Shown here piece after piece: positions 26,151 through 35,753 of a DNA stretch of 64,000 nt. Each line of letters opens with the position of its first letter. The first letter of the stretch is position 1. The translations under genes and the position numbers were made by a program. Origin of the DNA: Nipponacmea schrenckii (lineage: Eukaryota; Mollusca; Gastropoda; Lottiidae); contig JAUJPP010000012.1 of NCBI GenBank assembly GCA_030562195.1, forward strand, positions 1,302,001-1,366,000, written 5' to 3'. The notes under the pieces are model-generated. The model was not told the origin of the DNA. It did no database searches and saw only the letters and a program-made list of their open reading frames with translations.

Positions 26151-27926
26151 TTTTTCTTTTTTTCTTTCTGAAAATGAGACAGGACCATGTCCTTGTGTAT
26201 TGGGCCTAATTCTGACCCATGTAAAATAAAGAGTTAATTATTATTATAAATGTTCAGTGTCTTCGAATTGATGACCACAGTCGCAAGAAGAGCTATCTGA
26301 GACGTGACGTAGAAACTTGTGACCATTTTGATCACTACAAGAGAGACGAAGGCGGCTATGCAGAATTTGGTTGTTTCTCGTTCCAATTAATATGGGGGAG
26401 GTACAGGAGGATCGTTTGAGGAAAGGCGGGTTTTGAATAGACTAAGAGAATCAGAAGAGGTAGATGTGAAGGGCTGTTGTTCCAAAGTCTAATGGCAGAG
26501 GGTATACAGGAATTGGAGAAAATGTTGGTTCTACAGTAGTATTCAAATAGAGGAGGTTGAGTACGGAGGTTATAAGAGGGGACAGTAAGGTCAATAAGTT
26601 CAGAAAGAAAGGAAGGGGTAAGGTTATGAAGGATTTTGTATAATGAGAATGAGTTTGTGCCGTCTTCGCCTCTCTTTCAGTGGTACGGAACTAGTTTCTC
26701 GATATAATAACAGCATCACAGAAAGACCGGAGTGCATCAAGCTGTAGGTGTTCGAGATTGTTAGCTAATTCATCGGTGCACCCGTCCCAAATAACGTCAC
26801 AGTAGTCAAAATGAGGAAGAATATAGGAAGTATAGATAGTTTGTAAAGACTTACGGTTCATTTTAGAGGGCGGAGACAGTAAACAAGCCTACCAATTTTC
26901 GCTGAAATCTTACTGAGGTGAAAATCCCACTAAGAATTTCTTTGAAAAATAAGCAAAGGCTAAGAGTAGGTAATACAGGGTTATGTTTAGTAGTGAGTGC
27001 CAGAGTTTCCGTCTTCTGTGGGTTGAAGGGGACCAGCCATGTTTTGGCCCAGCAATTTATAGTTTCTAAGTCACGATTCAGAACAGCTGCACATTCGCAC
27101 GGGTCATCAATGCAAAGATATAATGAAGTGTCATCAGCAAATAGTCTGATATTAGATTTGATGTTGTTGGTGATGTCTTGATATAAATTAGGAATAGGGG
27201 AGGACCAAGGACGGAGCCCTGTGGGACACCAGCAAGAATGGTTAAGGAACCAGAGGAGGTCCCACTTACAACTACTCTTTGAGTTCTATTATTCACGTAA
27301 TCTTTAAACCAATTGAGGAGACCTCCCCTGATTCAAGTTTGTGACTGAGTCCAGCATGCCAGACTCTGCCAAAGGCCTTGCTGATGTCACAGAACATCGC
27401 CCTTGTATATTGGCCTTGATCAATGGCTTGACAGAAGAAGTGTGAGTGGCTTATTAGTTGATAGACTGTAGATTGGCCATGCAGAAAACCACTTTAAATT
27501 TGTTAGTATAGAGTTATATAGATATATTTTTCAAAGATTTTAGCAATAAGACTGGGGAGAGTGAAAGGGCGGTAATTCGACGGATTAGTTGGATCCTCTT
27601 TTTTAAAAATTGGTGTTACATTGGCTGATTTCCATATTATTGGGACAGATTTTAGCGAGAGTGATAGATTGAAGAGAGAACAGAGCGGAGTGGAAAGTTC
27701 ATGAGAAAGGGGTTTGATTAATTTACCATTTATATTATCGGGGCCGCTAGCTTTTGAGGTATCCAGAGTTAGTATTATGTCTTTAACTTCTCGAGGGGTT
27801 AGCTCGATGTTATTGGGTGAATTTGGGTTTTGTGGAAGGAGAGGGGGGAATTGTGCATTCATTGTGTCTAGCTGTGATTGGTTAATAAAGAAAGTATTTA
27901 AACAATTGGCTTTGTCAGCTGGAGTA

Positions 27927-28650
27927 TAAATCCACTACCAACGACCACCAAAGTGCAGCAGGCGAACGGACCACAACGGTATTGACCTAAGATTGAATGG
28001 TGCGAAAATTAGGCAGGAAAAACAGTAAAGTTCCTTGGCATGTACTTTGACCATAAGCTCAGTTGGAGAATATTTTGGCTCCACCCACGGACCACTGGTA
28101 CAAAATAATGGAACTCATCTACCAATTTATTACCACATCTGTTTTTAACAGATAACCTAAGTTTCTTTTGAAATTTATATAATCAATTTTCAAAACAAGT
28201 TTCATAGCGGAAACAAAAGAGAACAAACCAAACCACCAACAACAACCACCATGATCATAACGAGTTTTGGAAGAATGTAGAAGACTGAGTCACTCACGCC
28301 ACACCATCCAGGGCCGAGTTTCACCGCCATCACATTCGTTCCGACCAGATCGTACGATTTCTCAAACCACAACCAAACCAACAGTTTTCTAAATCATCCA
28401 ATTGATTCTAAATCCACTACCAACGACCACCAAAGTGCAACTACCTAGTTTGCGATATCAGCAATTGCTGGAAGCAAACGTTAACTCGTCAATTATCACC
28501 ACCACCAAAGTGCAACTATCTAGTTTGCGATATCAGCAATTGCTGGAAACAAACGTTAACTCGTCAATTATCACCACCACCAAAGTGCAACTATCTAGTT
28601 TGCGATATCAGCAATTGCTGGAAACAAACGTTAACTCGTCAATTACCACC
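27927..28650 (+). mobile_element. Chimeric short retroposon with 12-bp TSD (TCAGCTGGAGTA)
   Basis: A 724-bp insert flanked by TCAGCTGGAGTA at 27915-27926 and 28651-28662; without it the host LINE reads through in frame. It opens with a fragment of the family's 3' domain (AAATCCACTACCAACGACC), continues with LINE-derived sequence whose translation includes FLGMYFDHKLSW, then the body shared with 48819-49159, and ends in three 75-bp copies of the 3' domain. I infer one event that copied a composite template, or internal rearrangement after insertion. The strand is taken from the family's conserved 3' domain. Confidence 0.75.
28425..28650 (+). repeat. 75-bp tandem triplication of the retroposon 3' domain
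   Basis: Three copies with a 75-bp period (CAAAGTGCAA begins at 28431, 28506 and 28581). Each contains TAGTTTGCGATATCAGCAAT, the 12-bp palindrome CAGCAATTGCTG, and AACGTTAACTCG. Copies 2 and 3 are identical over most of their length and differ from copy 1 at a few bases. The same domain is single-copy at 33409-33508 and 49064-49159. Confidence 0.9.
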
Positions 28651-29421
28651 TCAGCTGGAGTAAAGGCTAGTATCCCGTCATTGATAAGTGTGGGTAACTG
28701 TGAGTTCTCTCAGTGTACCTTCACATAAGAGTTGACGTAATTGAACCACTGTTTAGTCCCATGGCTATTGTTTTCGTTAATTTTTTCATCAAGTTTTTCA
28801 TAATATTGTTTCTTGCATTTTCGAATGAGGCCAATGTATTCATTTCTAATAAGTCTAAATTTGTGCAAATCATTTTCAGAACTCGACCTGACGGCCTTCC
28901 GGTATATTATATAACACATACCTAGCGACACACAGGTATAGATTGTAGATCCAAGTACCAACATAACGAGGGAGTGTAGCGTGTAGCTCATGTCAACAGT
29001 ATCAGTAGGCCTAGGCTACTGACAGTCTAGAATCTGCGGTTTTTATCTAGGGGAAACAATCGGTGTCGTGTGGTATTGGCAGGGTATTTTTAAATGTCGG
29101 TAATTGGTAGAATTTTTTTTTTATAAGACCAGAACTTAGTGTTTGTTTCTTAAAGTGAAAATAAAGACAAGAGCGACATATTTAACCTAAATTCCCCAGA
29201 TGTACAATCAAATAAGAATATTAAATTCAAAATATACTTTTATCCAAATATAAAATATCCATTATGACATATACAGATATAAATATTTCAAAATATTCTT
29301 TTATCCAAATATAAAATATCCATTATGACATATACATATATAAATATTTCAAAATATTCTTTTATCCAAATAAAAATATACAAAAGGTTGCGTTAAGATA
29401 AATATATATTGCATCTCAGAA

Positions 29422-30194
29422 TCAAAATGATAATCCGTCAATCCGTAAATCTGTTATGCATGTCAAAGGTCGAGCTACTCTTTTCTTCAATTCTTTTAAA
29501 ATTCTCCTCAATCTCTGAAGTTTTGTTGATTTCTTTTCTGTAATGATAAAATATTTCGTTTTTTAAAATAAAGATGTCATCGGATAATAGAAGGATTTTG
29601 TAAGTTAAAACTTTTGCAGAATATATTGACCCCTAAATTTATATGATATGATCTGATAAAAGCATCCAGCATCAGGTATTCAGAATATATGAGCACGTTC
29701 CACCCCTGTCGTTTGTCACACCGACATCACAGCTCTTGTATCTATGAGCTCTAGCACAATTTTTTCTTCCGAATCGATTTTTTTAAAGCTAGCGGATTAA
29801 AGTATACACTGGGGAACATTCTTTTCCAAATGCGTCAGACAGGCGGTGGAATCTACATGTAAATATTTATATAATACTGACCTTTTTGGTTTCCATTCTC
29901 TTCCTTGCTGCTTGAATGGAAAACTGAAACTTTAAAGTCAACTTTACTGCTATTGGAATCAGCAGGAACTACAGATCTGTTAATGACGTATTTAGAGAAA
30001 TCCAGGTGACTTTTTGTTGGTATCAGATATTGTGATAAATCCAAATATAGATTCTTTTGTTGCAATTTCTTTACCAGTTCTTCATCAACATATCCTGGAA
30101 CATTCTCATGCTGTGTTACTGGACCAAGAGAGCATGTTTTGTCATTTTTGGTCTCGTCCAGTTGTAGATCTTGTCTTGCTGAATCTCTCATCAT
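29422..30194 (-). CDS. Unrecognised two-exon gene, copy 1 (142 aa)
   Basis: Exon 1 is 29882-30194 and exon 2 is 29422-29537. The intron is 344 nt, with donor AAG|GTCAGT and acceptor ATTACAG. Exon 1 ends in phase 1 and exon 2 completes the codon, giving 142 residues plus stop. The protein starts MMRDSARQDLQLDE. Exon 1 is polar, with SQYLIPTKSHLDFSKYVIN in its middle. Exon 2 adds a strongly basic, probably helical stretch (KLQRLRRILKELKKRVARP). There is no signal peptide, membrane span or known domain that I recognise. The paralogue at 37941-38716 keeps the frame and splice sites. Here a roughly 38-bp deletion in exon 2 replaces the C-terminus with DLRIDGLSF. The two copies of exon 1 differ at 7 of 313 bases, 4 of them amino-acid changes. 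I do not know its function. Confidence 0.6.
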
Positions 30195-30314
30195 AACAAT
30201 TCTTATAAAATAAATATCAGGAATATTTGATATTTCTGTGAAAATTTATTAGAGTAAGTGAAAAATCCTGCTATTTCTGTTGAAATTCAGAACAATCAGT
30301 GATGACAATTGAAA

Positions 30315-30322
30315 TGACGTCA
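30315..30322 (-). promoter_or_regulatory. Perfect CRE palindrome upstream of the small gene, copy 1
   Basis: TGACGTCA lies about 121 bp upstream of the ATG of the two-exon gene. A second half-type word (ATGACGTT) is 27 bp further upstream. Both are conserved at 38832-38839 in the other unit. CREB/CREM proteins bind this palindrome and are major regulators of male germ-cell genes in animals. A link to the neighbouring TSSK-type kinase is inference only. Confidence 0.4.
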
Positions 30323-30850
30323 TTAGAATAATTCCATGACGTTATAATAATGTGTAGAATTTTGAGCCTCTTTTCAGTGAATATGTGCATGCATAATCAA
30401 TATGTAGCAAGTTTAGATACAAGTTTACGAGAGTGAGTTTTGGATATAAAAAAGTATTAAAATTTGTTCTTCGGAATCCTAAATAGGCCTTTCATCTGAT
30501 CATTGACTCGACCATTTGGACTGTAGTCTATCCATGATGATATTAACATCATAATCATAATTAGGTGTAGTTGTAGGCCAGAGCTCTGCTTATAGTATGC
30601 GGTTACTCCCCTTGATATAAAATTCCGATGAAGCTTTGTCCGTTCGGAGCAACGAATCTCAATACCAGTGGCTCAACTACCATAGGGACTGGTTTGGTAG
30701 AAACTGTAGTAGCTAATCCAAAGGGTCTGGTAAGGAAGCCTGTATTAATGACGCTGTTGTGATCCTTCTTGTACACTGTATAAAACTAAAAGTGCTGTAG
30801 CAGGCAGAGTTTGCATTCTAGGAAGTTAAACTTTAACACATCAACATCAG

Positions 30851-31845
30851 AGAGTAAGGTGCAGCATCTGAGTTTTTTTTTAAAAACTTGCTATTTACTA
30901 TATAGGTTTCAATGCAATTTTAGAAAATCACTCTTCTAACTCTTTCTATTTTTTTCTATTTTTTCTAATAATAAAAAGGTTTTGTAGCAACACTTGCTAT
31001 TTTTCTAATAATTGAAACTGTAGAAACATTGTTTTCTAACGTGTGCTATTCTGCTATTTTCTCTCCACATAAATCTGAAATGGCTGCTATTGTTGCAATT
31101 CTTTCTATTTTTTCTATTTTTCTTATAATAGAAAGGTTTTGTAGCAACACTTGATATTTTTCTAATAATTGAATTTGTGTGCTATTCTATAGTTAGAACT
31201 TACCTCAACCTAACCCTAAGGTGGTCACAAAGGTAACATAATATAAAGTTAGAACTGTTGCATGCCCTCAACCTAACCATAAAATAGACTCAAATGTAAC
31301 ACATATAGTTTGAAATATTGCTAAACCTCAACCTAACCCTCAATAATAGAAAGTTTATATTCAATTTAATAAGTCTACAGTTTCAATAATAGAAACAATA
31401 GCAACAATAGCAAGTATTTTACATTGATGAAGGATAAAATAGCAGAATAGAACTCATTAGAAAACAATATTTCTATAGTTTCATTGTTTGGTAAATCAAT
31501 GTTTCTTAAATTGAAACAATAGAACATTAGAAAAAAATTGAAAGGTTATGTTTCAATTTTAGAACTTTTGACTCAAAATAGCAACGGTAGAAAAAAATAG
31601 AAAAGGATGTTTCTGCAGTTTCAATAATAGGAAAAATAGAAAGAGGAAAAATAAAATTTTAGAACTTATTAAACTTAATTTTTTCTACAGTTGCTATAAT
31701 AAAGGAAATAGATATAAATTGCATTGTTTGGTAAATCGATGTTTCTAAAATTGAAACAAAAGAACATTAGAAAAAAATTGAAAAGTATGTTTCAATTTTA
31801 GAACTTTTGCCTCAAAACTCAGATCCTATACCTTAATGGAGTCAG
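30851..31845. mobile_element. Fold-back DNA element with long inverted arms
   Basis: About 995 bp present in unit 1 and absent from the same site in unit 2 (39358), where CATCAG runs straight into ATGGATTGG. It is flanked by TCAG on both sides. The ends are inverted repeats sharing AAGGT and ATCTGAGTTTT. Inside, the left arm (CTTGCTATTTTTCTAATAAT and similar) returns in reverse complement on the right. The centre holds repeats beginning CTCAACCTAACC, roughly 60 bp apart. There is no coding sequence, so movement would need a transposase in trans. A left half without its right arm occurs at 43408-43868. Confidence 0.75.
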
Positions 31846-31859
31846 ATGGATTGGTGCCA

Positions 31860-32285
31860 GCAGTGCAAATTGCAATTTTCCATTTCTGATGACGTTAGGT
31901 CAAAGTTTTTCTTTATCGTCACTTTAGGTCAAAGGTTATGCTTATTTTGTTGGTCAAAGGTTTAAACAATTGAACTAAATGGTCAAAGTTCAAACTTATC
32001 ATAACGTTAGGTCAAATCCTTTTAATTTAAGGTTAAAGTTCAGACTTTTCATAACGTTAGGCTGGGTCAAAGGTTAAACTTTTTAAAACGATAGGTTAAA
32101 TGCTAAATCTGTTTAAAAAAAAGTGTTAAAAGTTAAAACATATAACATTAGGTCAAAGGTTACGCTCATCATTAATTTAAGTCAAAGGTTAAGCAGATTT
32201 AACTATAGGTCAAAGTTCAAACCAATAAACGTCAGGTCAAAACTTATTATTATGCTGGGTCAAAGGTTAAACTTTTTTAACGCGA
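31860..32285 (+). repeat. AGGTCAAAGGTTA-word array, unit 1 left
   Basis: A diverged tandem array in which AGGTCAAAGGTTA or GGGTCAAAGGTTAA recurs every 30-50 bp (for example near 31925, 32066, 32152 and 32262), separated by ACGTTAGG-, CATAACGTTAGG- and CTATAGGTCAAAGTTCAAAC-type phrases. The same array, with the same order of phrases, occurs at 39400-39670 and 47411-47660. No coding sequence. Confidence 0.85.
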
Positions 32286-32296
32286 AAGGCGTTTTT

Positions 32297-33115
32297 AAGC
32301 TATTAAATCCGATTCGATTACCTTAATCAATATGGCGTCGCAAATCTAATCAGATTAAGTCGGTAGAATAAATGAACAGAATATGATCCAAGATGGTGGA
32401 TGCCGATATTAATAATAATAATAATTTGAAAAGGCTTGTTGAGGAGTGTGCAAGCCTTCTCGGAAAATCAACCTTGAAGTGGGGGATGATTAGTCCTATA
32501 GCGAATGGTGCAGAAGAGTCCTTTATTAATAAACCATGATTTTGATTTATTTTCGGAGATATTTTCAAAAATCAATGGGTGAGCCCCTCCCTCCACCGTC
32601 CCCAATAATCTTCTTGAGGGCCCTACGGCCCTGACCGTAGACTGTTTAACTATAAACAATACAATGCTCAGAACACTGAAAACAATTTACACAGCAACAG
32701 GCCTATCCTCTGCAGTTTACAGTTACAGCCTACATCAGCCAGCCCACACCAACCAAAGAGCCGATACACTTACGCCGATACGGTTTTTTTAAAACCTATT
32801 TGACAATTTTTTGGTTATATATCTCGACTAGACTTGTTGTAATGAAATGCTGTCCTTCTGTGTATTTATTATACGTCAAAATTAAGCATCATAAAGGTGT
32901 CATCCCATTTATTAATATTACTATGTTTCTTGGGCATGTTGGACGCCATTACTAAAGCGGAAGTGATCAAAGTTACGACGCTCCGGAGTTGCTTTGCTCG
33001 ATTACAATATATCGATTCGATAACATGTTAGAATAAATGCACTGATTACTGTAATCTGATTCGATATTATGCAGGATAAATGGGTTTTAGACGTAATCGA
33101 ATCAGATTAACGTAG
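32297..33115. mobile_element. Possible terminal-inverted element with GATTCGATTA ends
   Basis: Near the left end is ATCCGATTCGATTACC. Near the right end, at about 33092, is GTAATCGAATCAGATTA, its near reverse complement. Related words (AATCTGATTCGATA, CTAATCAGATTAAG) recur inside, as in subterminal repeats. It has no long open frame. The left half recurs at 42595-42907 and then runs into the N gap. The MULE sits immediately to the right. The exact ends and any TSD are not clear. Confidence 0.4.
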
Positions 33116-33408
33116 GATAAATTCGGTGTCTTCCCAAAAGATATAATTTCAAAAGACATAATGGATAAAATATATAAAAAAAATTAGTTTGGGATTAAGA
33201 GGTGATCACATATCACCCATTGATAACTGGACTGGTCCAATTGAGATTATCAAAGATTATGTTAATTGAAGGGTTTTCCTATCTGATCTATTCCGTATGA
33301 AAATAAGTCAGCTTATGCATAGCTTGTATTCTTTGAAGTAAATGCTGAGCTTAACTATGGCTTCTTTTGATAATAATATATATAGAATGCAAAATGAGTT
33401 ACAGCATT

Positions 33409-33508
33409 TCTAAATCCACTACCAACGACGACCAAAGTGCAACTACCTAGTTTGCGATATTAGCAATTGCTGGAAGCGAACGTTAACTCGCCATTTACCT
33501 ACCTACCT
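33409..33508 (+). mobile_element. 100-bp truncated short retroposon, 12-bp TSD
   Basis: Flanked by AGTTACAGCATT at 33397-33408 and 33509-33520. It contains only the 3' domain of the family: AAATCCACTACCAACGACG, TTTGCGATATTAGCAATTGC, then a tail TTACCTACCTACCT. A 5' truncation with an intact 3' end and a short-repeat tail points to target-primed reverse transcription by a partner LINE. It interrupts the MULE's 5' part and is therefore younger than the MULE. Confidence 0.88.
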
Positions 33509-33564
33509 AGTTACAGCATTCAAACATTGAAATTGAATTATGGCTGGTCTTCAAGAAGTAGAAT

Positions 33565-34728
33565 ATGCCAGATCCATCAACAGTTAAGTTTGTAAGCAAC
33601 TTGAGAAAGAGAGCTCGCGAAGAGATTGCTCCAATGCCATCGATATATGACCATGAGCTGATAGTCCAAACTGATGAAGACATACCAAATCTACCATCTT
33701 TCGAAAGTCTAAAAAGCTCATTATATCGCCACCGCCGTAAGACTACACCAGCCCTTCCTACATGCCGAGCAGATGTACGTTTAGAAGTTCCATGGAACCT
33801 CACTGAAAATGGAAGCAGATTTTTATTATTTGATGATGGAATAGATGATAAAATGATAGCCTTTTCCACACAGAATCAATTGGAAGCGTTACAGTCAAGT
33901 GATATCATATATATGGATGGTACTTTTTCTGCATGTCCAGCTTTATGGAATCAACTGTACATTTTACACGGAAGATTTGGTGCAACAAGTTATCCACTAT
34001 TATATGCTCTCCTACCAAACCGCACAACAGATACATACTGCCGCCTATTTAGTTTGACAAAACATTTTGTTGCTGAGGCAATGAATAGACCTCTTTCCCC
34101 TACAATAATCCAAACAGATTTTGAATCGGCTGCCATACGTGCGATTGAAAGGGAGTTCCCCCATACTATAACAAAGGGTTGTTTTTTCCATTATACTCAA
34201 GCTATCTGGAGGAAAACGCAAGAACTAGGACTTTCAACACAGTACAAGGAAGATCCAGAGGTTAATCGATGGATCAGGAGAGCTGCTGGGATGGCCCTGC
34301 TACCACCTAACCAAGTCCAGGATACATGGATCGAAATAATGGAAGAATCTCCAGCCGTCCAACAACAACAGACCTTCAATGACTATATCACATCAACATG
34401 GGTTGATGATGATGCTAGATTCAAGATCCCCCTGTGGAACCATTTTGACACTGAAGGCCCCCGCACTAACAACAATTTAGAAGGATTTCACAGCAAACTT
34501 AACAAAAAATTTAATTCCCCACATCCAACAATATATACATTTATAAATGTTATCAAAAAGATGGAAAGATCTGAGGAAGCTAAGTTGCGCCAGATTGAGA
34601 ATGGGGCAGCAGTTCGATGCAGAAAGCGTGTTTATCGAGAACTAGATAACCGTCTATTGAGGCTGAAAACCAGTTGGAGAATGGTTCGAAAACAATGGGA
34701 TATTTGGATGCTATTGGGCATTGTTTAA
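33565..34728 (+). CDS. MULE transposase, N-terminally short (387 aa)
   Basis: A cut-and-paste transposase of the Mutator superfamily that would cleave at the element's inverted ends. The RNase H-like catalytic residues are visible: Asp118 in MDGTF, Asp185 in IIQTDFESAA, a CFFHY metal/His motif at 206-210, and Glu306 in TNNNLEGFHSKLN. The frame is uninterrupted, so the catalytic core may still work. Animal MULEs often begin with a FLYWCH zinc finger; none is present. In-frame sequence upstream (from about 33357, after removing the 100-bp retroposon) is separated by a TAG just before this ATG, so the DNA-binding start may be lost. The basic segment VKFVSNLRKRAREE at residues 7-20 resembles the linker that normally follows the finger. 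Confidence 0.88.
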   Translation: MPDPSTVKFVSNLRKRAREEIAPMPSIYDHELIVQTDEDIPNLPSFESLKSSLYRHRRKTTPALPTCRADVRLEVPWNLTENGSRFLLFDDGIDDKMIAFSTQNQLEALQSSDIIYMDGTFSACPALWNQLYILHGRFGATSYPLLYALLPNRTTDTYCRLFSLTKHFVAEAMNRPLSPTIIQTDFESAAIRAIEREFPHTITKGCFFHYTQAIWRKTQELGLSTQYKEDPEVNRWIRRAAGMALLPPNQVQDTWIEIMEESPAVQQQQTFNDYITSTWVDDDARFKIPLWNHFDTEGPRTNNNLEGFHSKLNKKFNSPHPTIYTFINVIKKMERSEEAKLRQIENGAAVRCRKRVYRELDNRLLRLKTSWRMVRKQWDIWMLLGIV

Positions 34729-34970
34729 AGTTATCATAAAGTATATCAAATTTAAATTCACGTCTATAAAATTGTTATTGTTAAATATTTATATATGGAT
34801 CGAAAATAAAGAATGTACCACTGTCTCATTAATTAGTATAGTCTATGGGATATACCATTAGTTATAGAGGGGTATAGCGAGGGATAAAGCAGTCAGTCAG
34901 CCATAACTAATTACCTTAAAAAGATTATGTCTTTTGAAATTATATCTTATGGGAGTAAACGATAAATTCG

Positions 34971-35753
34971 ACTTAGGTTAAAGGCTTAATCTCTAAAACA
35001 TTATGTAACATTAGGTCAAAGTTTACGCTAATCATTTATGTTAGGTGAAAAGCTAAACAGGTTTAACTATAGGTCAAAGGTCAAAGTGTGACTTGACACA
35101 GACATAGTTTGACACAACACGACCCGATCTTTTTTGTCAGGACAGTGGAATTTACCTACTCTTTTTGCGATTTCCATCTGTCTTTAACGTGCAAAGCCTG
35201 TAGCAGACGGGTCCTCGGTTTATTGTCCCACCCTTACGACTAGACGCTTAAATGATTTTGATTTTGATAGTTATGAATCTCAGCCGATTCGGGACCAAAA
35301 CAAAAAGGTAAGGTAAAAGTATAAGCCTATCATTTTGTTGATCGGAAAAACTTGGGTCAAAGTTTAAATTTGTGACAGCGTTGGGTCATAGCTAAGATTT
35401 ATCCTTACTTTAGATAAAAGTAAAATTTATCTATATTTTAGGTCAAAGGTTATTTAATTCAGGTTAAAGTTCACACCTATCATACGTCAGATCAAAACTT
35501 ATTATTATGCTGGGTCAAAAGTTAAACTTTTTAACGCTAGGTTAAAGGCTTAATCTCTAAAACAATAGTTCAAAGTTCAAACATTATGTAACATTAGGTC
35601 AAAGGTTATGCTAATCATTTATGTTAGGTGAAAGGTTAAACAGGTTTTTTTATAGGTCAAAGGTCAAAGTGCGACTTGATAAGGTCATAGTTTGACACAA
35701 CACGACCAGGTCTATTTGTCATTATGTTAGGCTGGGTCAAAGGTTAATCATCA
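34971..35753 (+). repeat. AGGTCAAAGGTTA-word array upstream of the truncated kinase
   Basis: The same kind of array as at 31860, with AGGTCAAAGGTTAT near 35442 and 35598 and many partial words. It contains a 200-bp segment (about 35110-35310) with TTTACCTACTCTTTTTGCGA and TTTATTGTCCCACCCTTACG that is repeated at 43868-44060 and 47845-48015. The array runs directly into kinase codons at 35754. No gene. Confidence 0.8.

Larger units (their letters stand above)
21804..26247 (+). mobile_element. CR1-like LINE inserted in an older LINE, TSD AAATGT
   Basis: A 4.44-kb non-LTR retrotransposon flanked by AAATGT at 21798-21803 and 26248-26253. It contains an SGNH-esterase ORF1, an endonuclease/RT ORF2 with frameshifts and an internal deletion, and a 0.9-kb 3' UTR ending in an ATTATTATTA run. 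It lies inside the C-terminal coding region of the minus-strand LINE, whose frame resumes on the far side. The 5' end starts within ORF1, before which no ATG is seen, so it is 5'-truncated. The esterase in ORF1 is known from CR1-group elements and is my basis for the clade. Confidence 0.85.
26254..28930 (-). pseudogene. ORF2 (RT) remnant of the minus-strand LINE
   Basis: The best-preserved coding parts of the interrupted LINE: 27503-27862 (RT fingers and motif 0-2 region, ending near YRPFTLPSLIAKIFEKY), 27078-27296 (PQGSVLGPPLFLIYI, then a frameshift into FADDTSLYLCIDD), and 28713-28930 (linker with RNEYIGLIRKCKKQYYEKL). After removal of the retroposon at 27927-28650 and one TSD copy, the linker reads in frame into TPADKANCLNTFF. 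A TGA interrupts the linker near 28700. It is not functional. Confidence 0.8.
21390..28940 (-). mobile_element. Minus-strand LINE (I/Nimb-like?) split by two later insertions
   Basis: An old non-LTR retrotransposon, read right to left: the endonuclease-RT linker (28930 down to 28663), a retroposon insertion, RT fingers (27914 to 27503), RT palm and C-terminus (27300 to 26254), a CR1-like LINE insertion, then the last codons and 3' UTR (21797 to about 21390). Visible pieces include DTSKASGPDNI and YRP in the fingers, PQGSVLGP, FADDTSLY in a shifted frame, and a C-terminal zinc-knuckle-like CDCGHQFEDTEH. The tail LLYGSHNTTEFISIFKHVHS resumes beyond the CR1 insertion. The 3' UTR carries an (AAT)n run at 21509-21545. 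It is 5'-truncated near 28940 and dead through frameshifts and stops. I infer the clade from the C-terminal CxCG motif; it could be another I- or CR1-related group. Confidence 0.75.
33126..34960 (+). mobile_element. MULE (Mutator-like) transposon with 37-bp TIRs and 10-bp TSD
   Basis: The terminal inverted repeats are 33126-33162 and 34924-34960, matching at about 33 of 37 positions with an identical inner core (AAGATATAATTTCAAAAGAC). Both flanks carry GATAAATTCG (33116-33125 and 34961-34970), a perfect 10-bp target duplication in the range known for MULEs. The 1835-bp element encodes one transposase and contains a later 100-bp retroposon insertion (33409-33508) upstream of the reading frame. 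Confidence 0.92.

Noticed and set aside
31200..31340. CCTAACCCTAA words considered as an interstitial telomere
   Set aside because: Only two hexamer-like units occur at a time, and they belong to the centre of a fold-back element.
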